This document shows positions 62,827-64,000 of a DNA stretch of 64,000 bases, piece after piece. The stretch comes from Pseudomonadota bacterium. GTDB lineage: Bacteria; Pseudomonadota; Alphaproteobacteria; Rhodobacterales; Rhodobacteraceae. The position numbers were made by a program, and so were the translations under genes. The notes under the pieces are model-generated. The model saw nothing but the letters and a program-made list of their open reading frames with translations. It searched no databases and was not told the origin of the DNA. Location of the stretch: the NCBI GenBank assembly GCA_021813365.1, contig JAKALB010000002.1, forward strand, positions 1-64,000, in the 5' to 3' direction. Within the stretch, counting starts at the first letter, position 1, and the number at the start of each line of letters is the position of its first letter.

Positions 62827-64000
62827 CTATTCCGGATGGTTGGCCAGCCAGTCCATCAGCGCGGGACGCAGGCTTGCGGCCCCCTGCGCCTTGGCGGTTT
62901 CATAAAGTGCGCGGATGGCGCCAAGGTTGGTGCGGCGCAGCAAGGCCTTGACCGGGCCGATCGAGGCCGGGCGCATCGACATGGCCCGCAGGCCCACCGC
63001 GGCCAGGCCCAGCGCCTCGATCGGGCGGCCGGCGTCTTCGCCGCAGAACGACAGCCGGGTGCCATGGGCCAGGCAGCGGCGGGTGATCTGTTCGATGAAG
63101 CTCAGGAACGAGATGTTCAGCGTGTCATAACGCTTGCGGACCCGTTCGTTTTCGCGATCCGCCGCAAAGAAGAACTGCTTCAGGTCGTTGCCGCCGATCG
63201 AGACGAAATCGGCCAGCCGGAAGAATTCGTCCGGCGCATAGGCCAGGGACGGGGTTTCCAGCATCGCGCCGATTTCCAGCTTCTGAGGCACCAGATGGCC
63301 CAGGCTCTTCTCGCGGTGCAACTCGCGGAAGACATGGGCGCGGGCTTCGGTGAATTCGGACAGCTCGCTGATGAAGGGGAACATCACCGTCAGGGGCCGG
63401 CCCTTGGCGGCGCGGATCAGCGCCTGCAACTGCATGCGCAGCACACCCGGCTTGTCCAGGCCGACGCGGATCGCCCGCCAGCCCATCGCGGGGTTGGGTT
63501 CGTCCTGGGGCTTCATGTAGGGCAGCACCTTGTCCGAGCCGATATCCAGGGTGCGGAAGGCGACGGGGCGGCCCTGCGCGGCGTCCAGCACCCGGGCGTA
63601 AAGCTGGGCCAGCTCGTCGCGCTTGGGCATCTGGCTGCGGATCAGGAACTGCAATTCGGTCCGGAACAGGCCCACGCCTGCGGCGCCCGAGCCCTCCAGC
63701 GAAGGCAGGTCGGCCATCAGGCCGGCGTTCATGTAAAGCGTGATGGTCTCGCCGTCGGTCGTGGTGGCGGGCAGATCGCGGTATTCGGCATAGCGCTTCT
63801 GCGCCTCGGCCTGCATGGCGATCTTGTCGCGGAACGACCGCGCCACCGTTTCCTCGGGGCGCAGATGGACAATGCCCTGGTCGCCGTCGACCAGGATCGT
63901 ATTGCCGTTCAGCGCCTCGGCGGTGATGTTCTTGGCGTGGATCACCATGGGAATCGACAGCGCCCGGGCCACCACGGCGGCATGCGAGCCGACCGAGCCG
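62827..64000 (-). CDS. ptsP: Phosphoenolpyruvate-protein phosphotransferase PtsP/PtsI, C-terminal part
   Basis: Partial gene: the frame stays open to the right edge. The edge codons read GSVGSHAAVVARALSIPMVI, the phospho-histidine swivel domain, so the true start lies beyond the window. The PEP-binding TIM barrel follows with GVGLFRTELQFL, DIGSDKVLPYM, the catalytic Cys in RLSFCGEDAGRP and the metal/PEP residues of SIGGNDLKQF. Nearby genes do not show EIIA or HPr, and alphaproteobacteria usually carry PtsP of the nitrogen PTS, so PtsP is preferred; the GAF domain that would prove it is outside the window. Confidence 0.93.
   Translation of the reverse strand, partial: GSVGSHAAVVARALSIPMVIHAKNITAEALNGNTILVDGDQGIVHLRPEETVARSFRDKIAMQAEAQKRYAEYRDLPATTTDGETITLYMNAGLMADLPSLEGSGAAGVGLFRTELQFLIRSQMPKRDELAQLYARVLDAAQGRPVAFRTLDIGSDKVLPYMKPQDEPNPAMGWRAIRVGLDKPGVLRMQLQALIRAAKGRPLTVMFPFISELSEFTEARAHVFRELHREKSLGHLVPQKLEIGAMLETPSLAYAPDEFFRLADFVSIGGNDLKQFFFAADRENERVRKRYDTLNISFLSFIEQITRRCLAHGTRLSFCGEDAGRPIEALGLAAVGLRAMSMRPASIGPVKALLRRTNLGAIRALYETAKAQGAASLRPALMDWLANHPE

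Overview
The window is a 64 kb, very GC-rich (third positions almost always G or C), gene-dense piece of chromosome. Gene content and order point to an alphaproteobacterium of the family Rhodobacteraceae/Paracoccaceae (Rhodobacter, Paracoccus and relatives). The pointers are the phaZ/phaC-phaP-phaR cluster with a TGC-rich PhaR operator, the ctaC-ctaB-(small TM protein)-ctaG-ctaE-surf1 order without ctaD, a GTTC-N7-GTTC type LexA box, and an intergenic hairpin element with a TTTCATCTTG...AATATCC tail that I recall as common in this family. The genus is inference. No rRNA, tRNA, phage, insertion sequence or CRISPR array was seen.

Layout. 0-6.4 kb: alpha/beta hydrolase, PHB depolymerase (phaZ) divergent from PHA synthase (phaC), phasin (phaP), repressor (phaR), and a LysR regulator. 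6.5-12.9 kb (minus strand): a DegT aminotransferase and a gamma-glutamyl-amine (polyamine-type) set of amine oxidase, two glutamine-synthetase-like ligases and a class I glutamine amidotransferase; a TTTGATCAAA palindrome precedes two of these genes. 13.1-22.8 kb: PhnD-like protein with TerB, rlmJ, TerC-type membrane protein, pyrG, secG, P-type ATPase, purA, DUF2842. 22.9-31 kb: an 884-residue low-complexity protein, thiamine pyrophosphokinase, EamA transporter, L-serine dehydratase, glutathione transferase, and an Nramp transporter behind a Fur/Mur-like palindrome. 31-39 kb: rpiA, gor, hflK-hflC, Do-type protease, lipoprotein, PAP2 phosphatase. 39.2-40.4 kb: a DnaE2-like OB-fold fragment directly behind a LexA box, then a [2Fe-2S] ferredoxin. 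40.4-46.8 kb: LysR regulator and a non-phosphorylative L-arabinose (or D-galactose) oxidation operon with the final semialdehyde dehydrogenase. 46.9-56 kb: tldD, the cytochrome c oxidase assembly operon, thrC, an M16 peptidase, GNAT. 56.1-64 kb: DUF1697, metallo-beta-lactamase-fold protein, FAD-linked oxidase, apt-mtnP, flavin reductase, GNAT, EcsC, and the 3' part of ptsP running off the right edge.

Most of the window is ordinary housekeeping and metabolism. The signals most worth following are: (1) the LexA box fused to an isolated DnaE2 C-terminal OB fold; (2) six copies of a hairpin-plus-tail intergenic element, four of them just behind stop codons; (3) the 884-residue protein with conserved-looking ends and a repeat-built middle; (4) many 12-16 bp tandem duplications, including an exact adjacent 16-bp duplication of the gor start region that creates a small overlapping upstream frame; (5) a perfect 17-bp-arm PhaR-type operator lying over a well-spaced phaP promoter. 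I did not find a clearly new multi-gene defence or secretion system.
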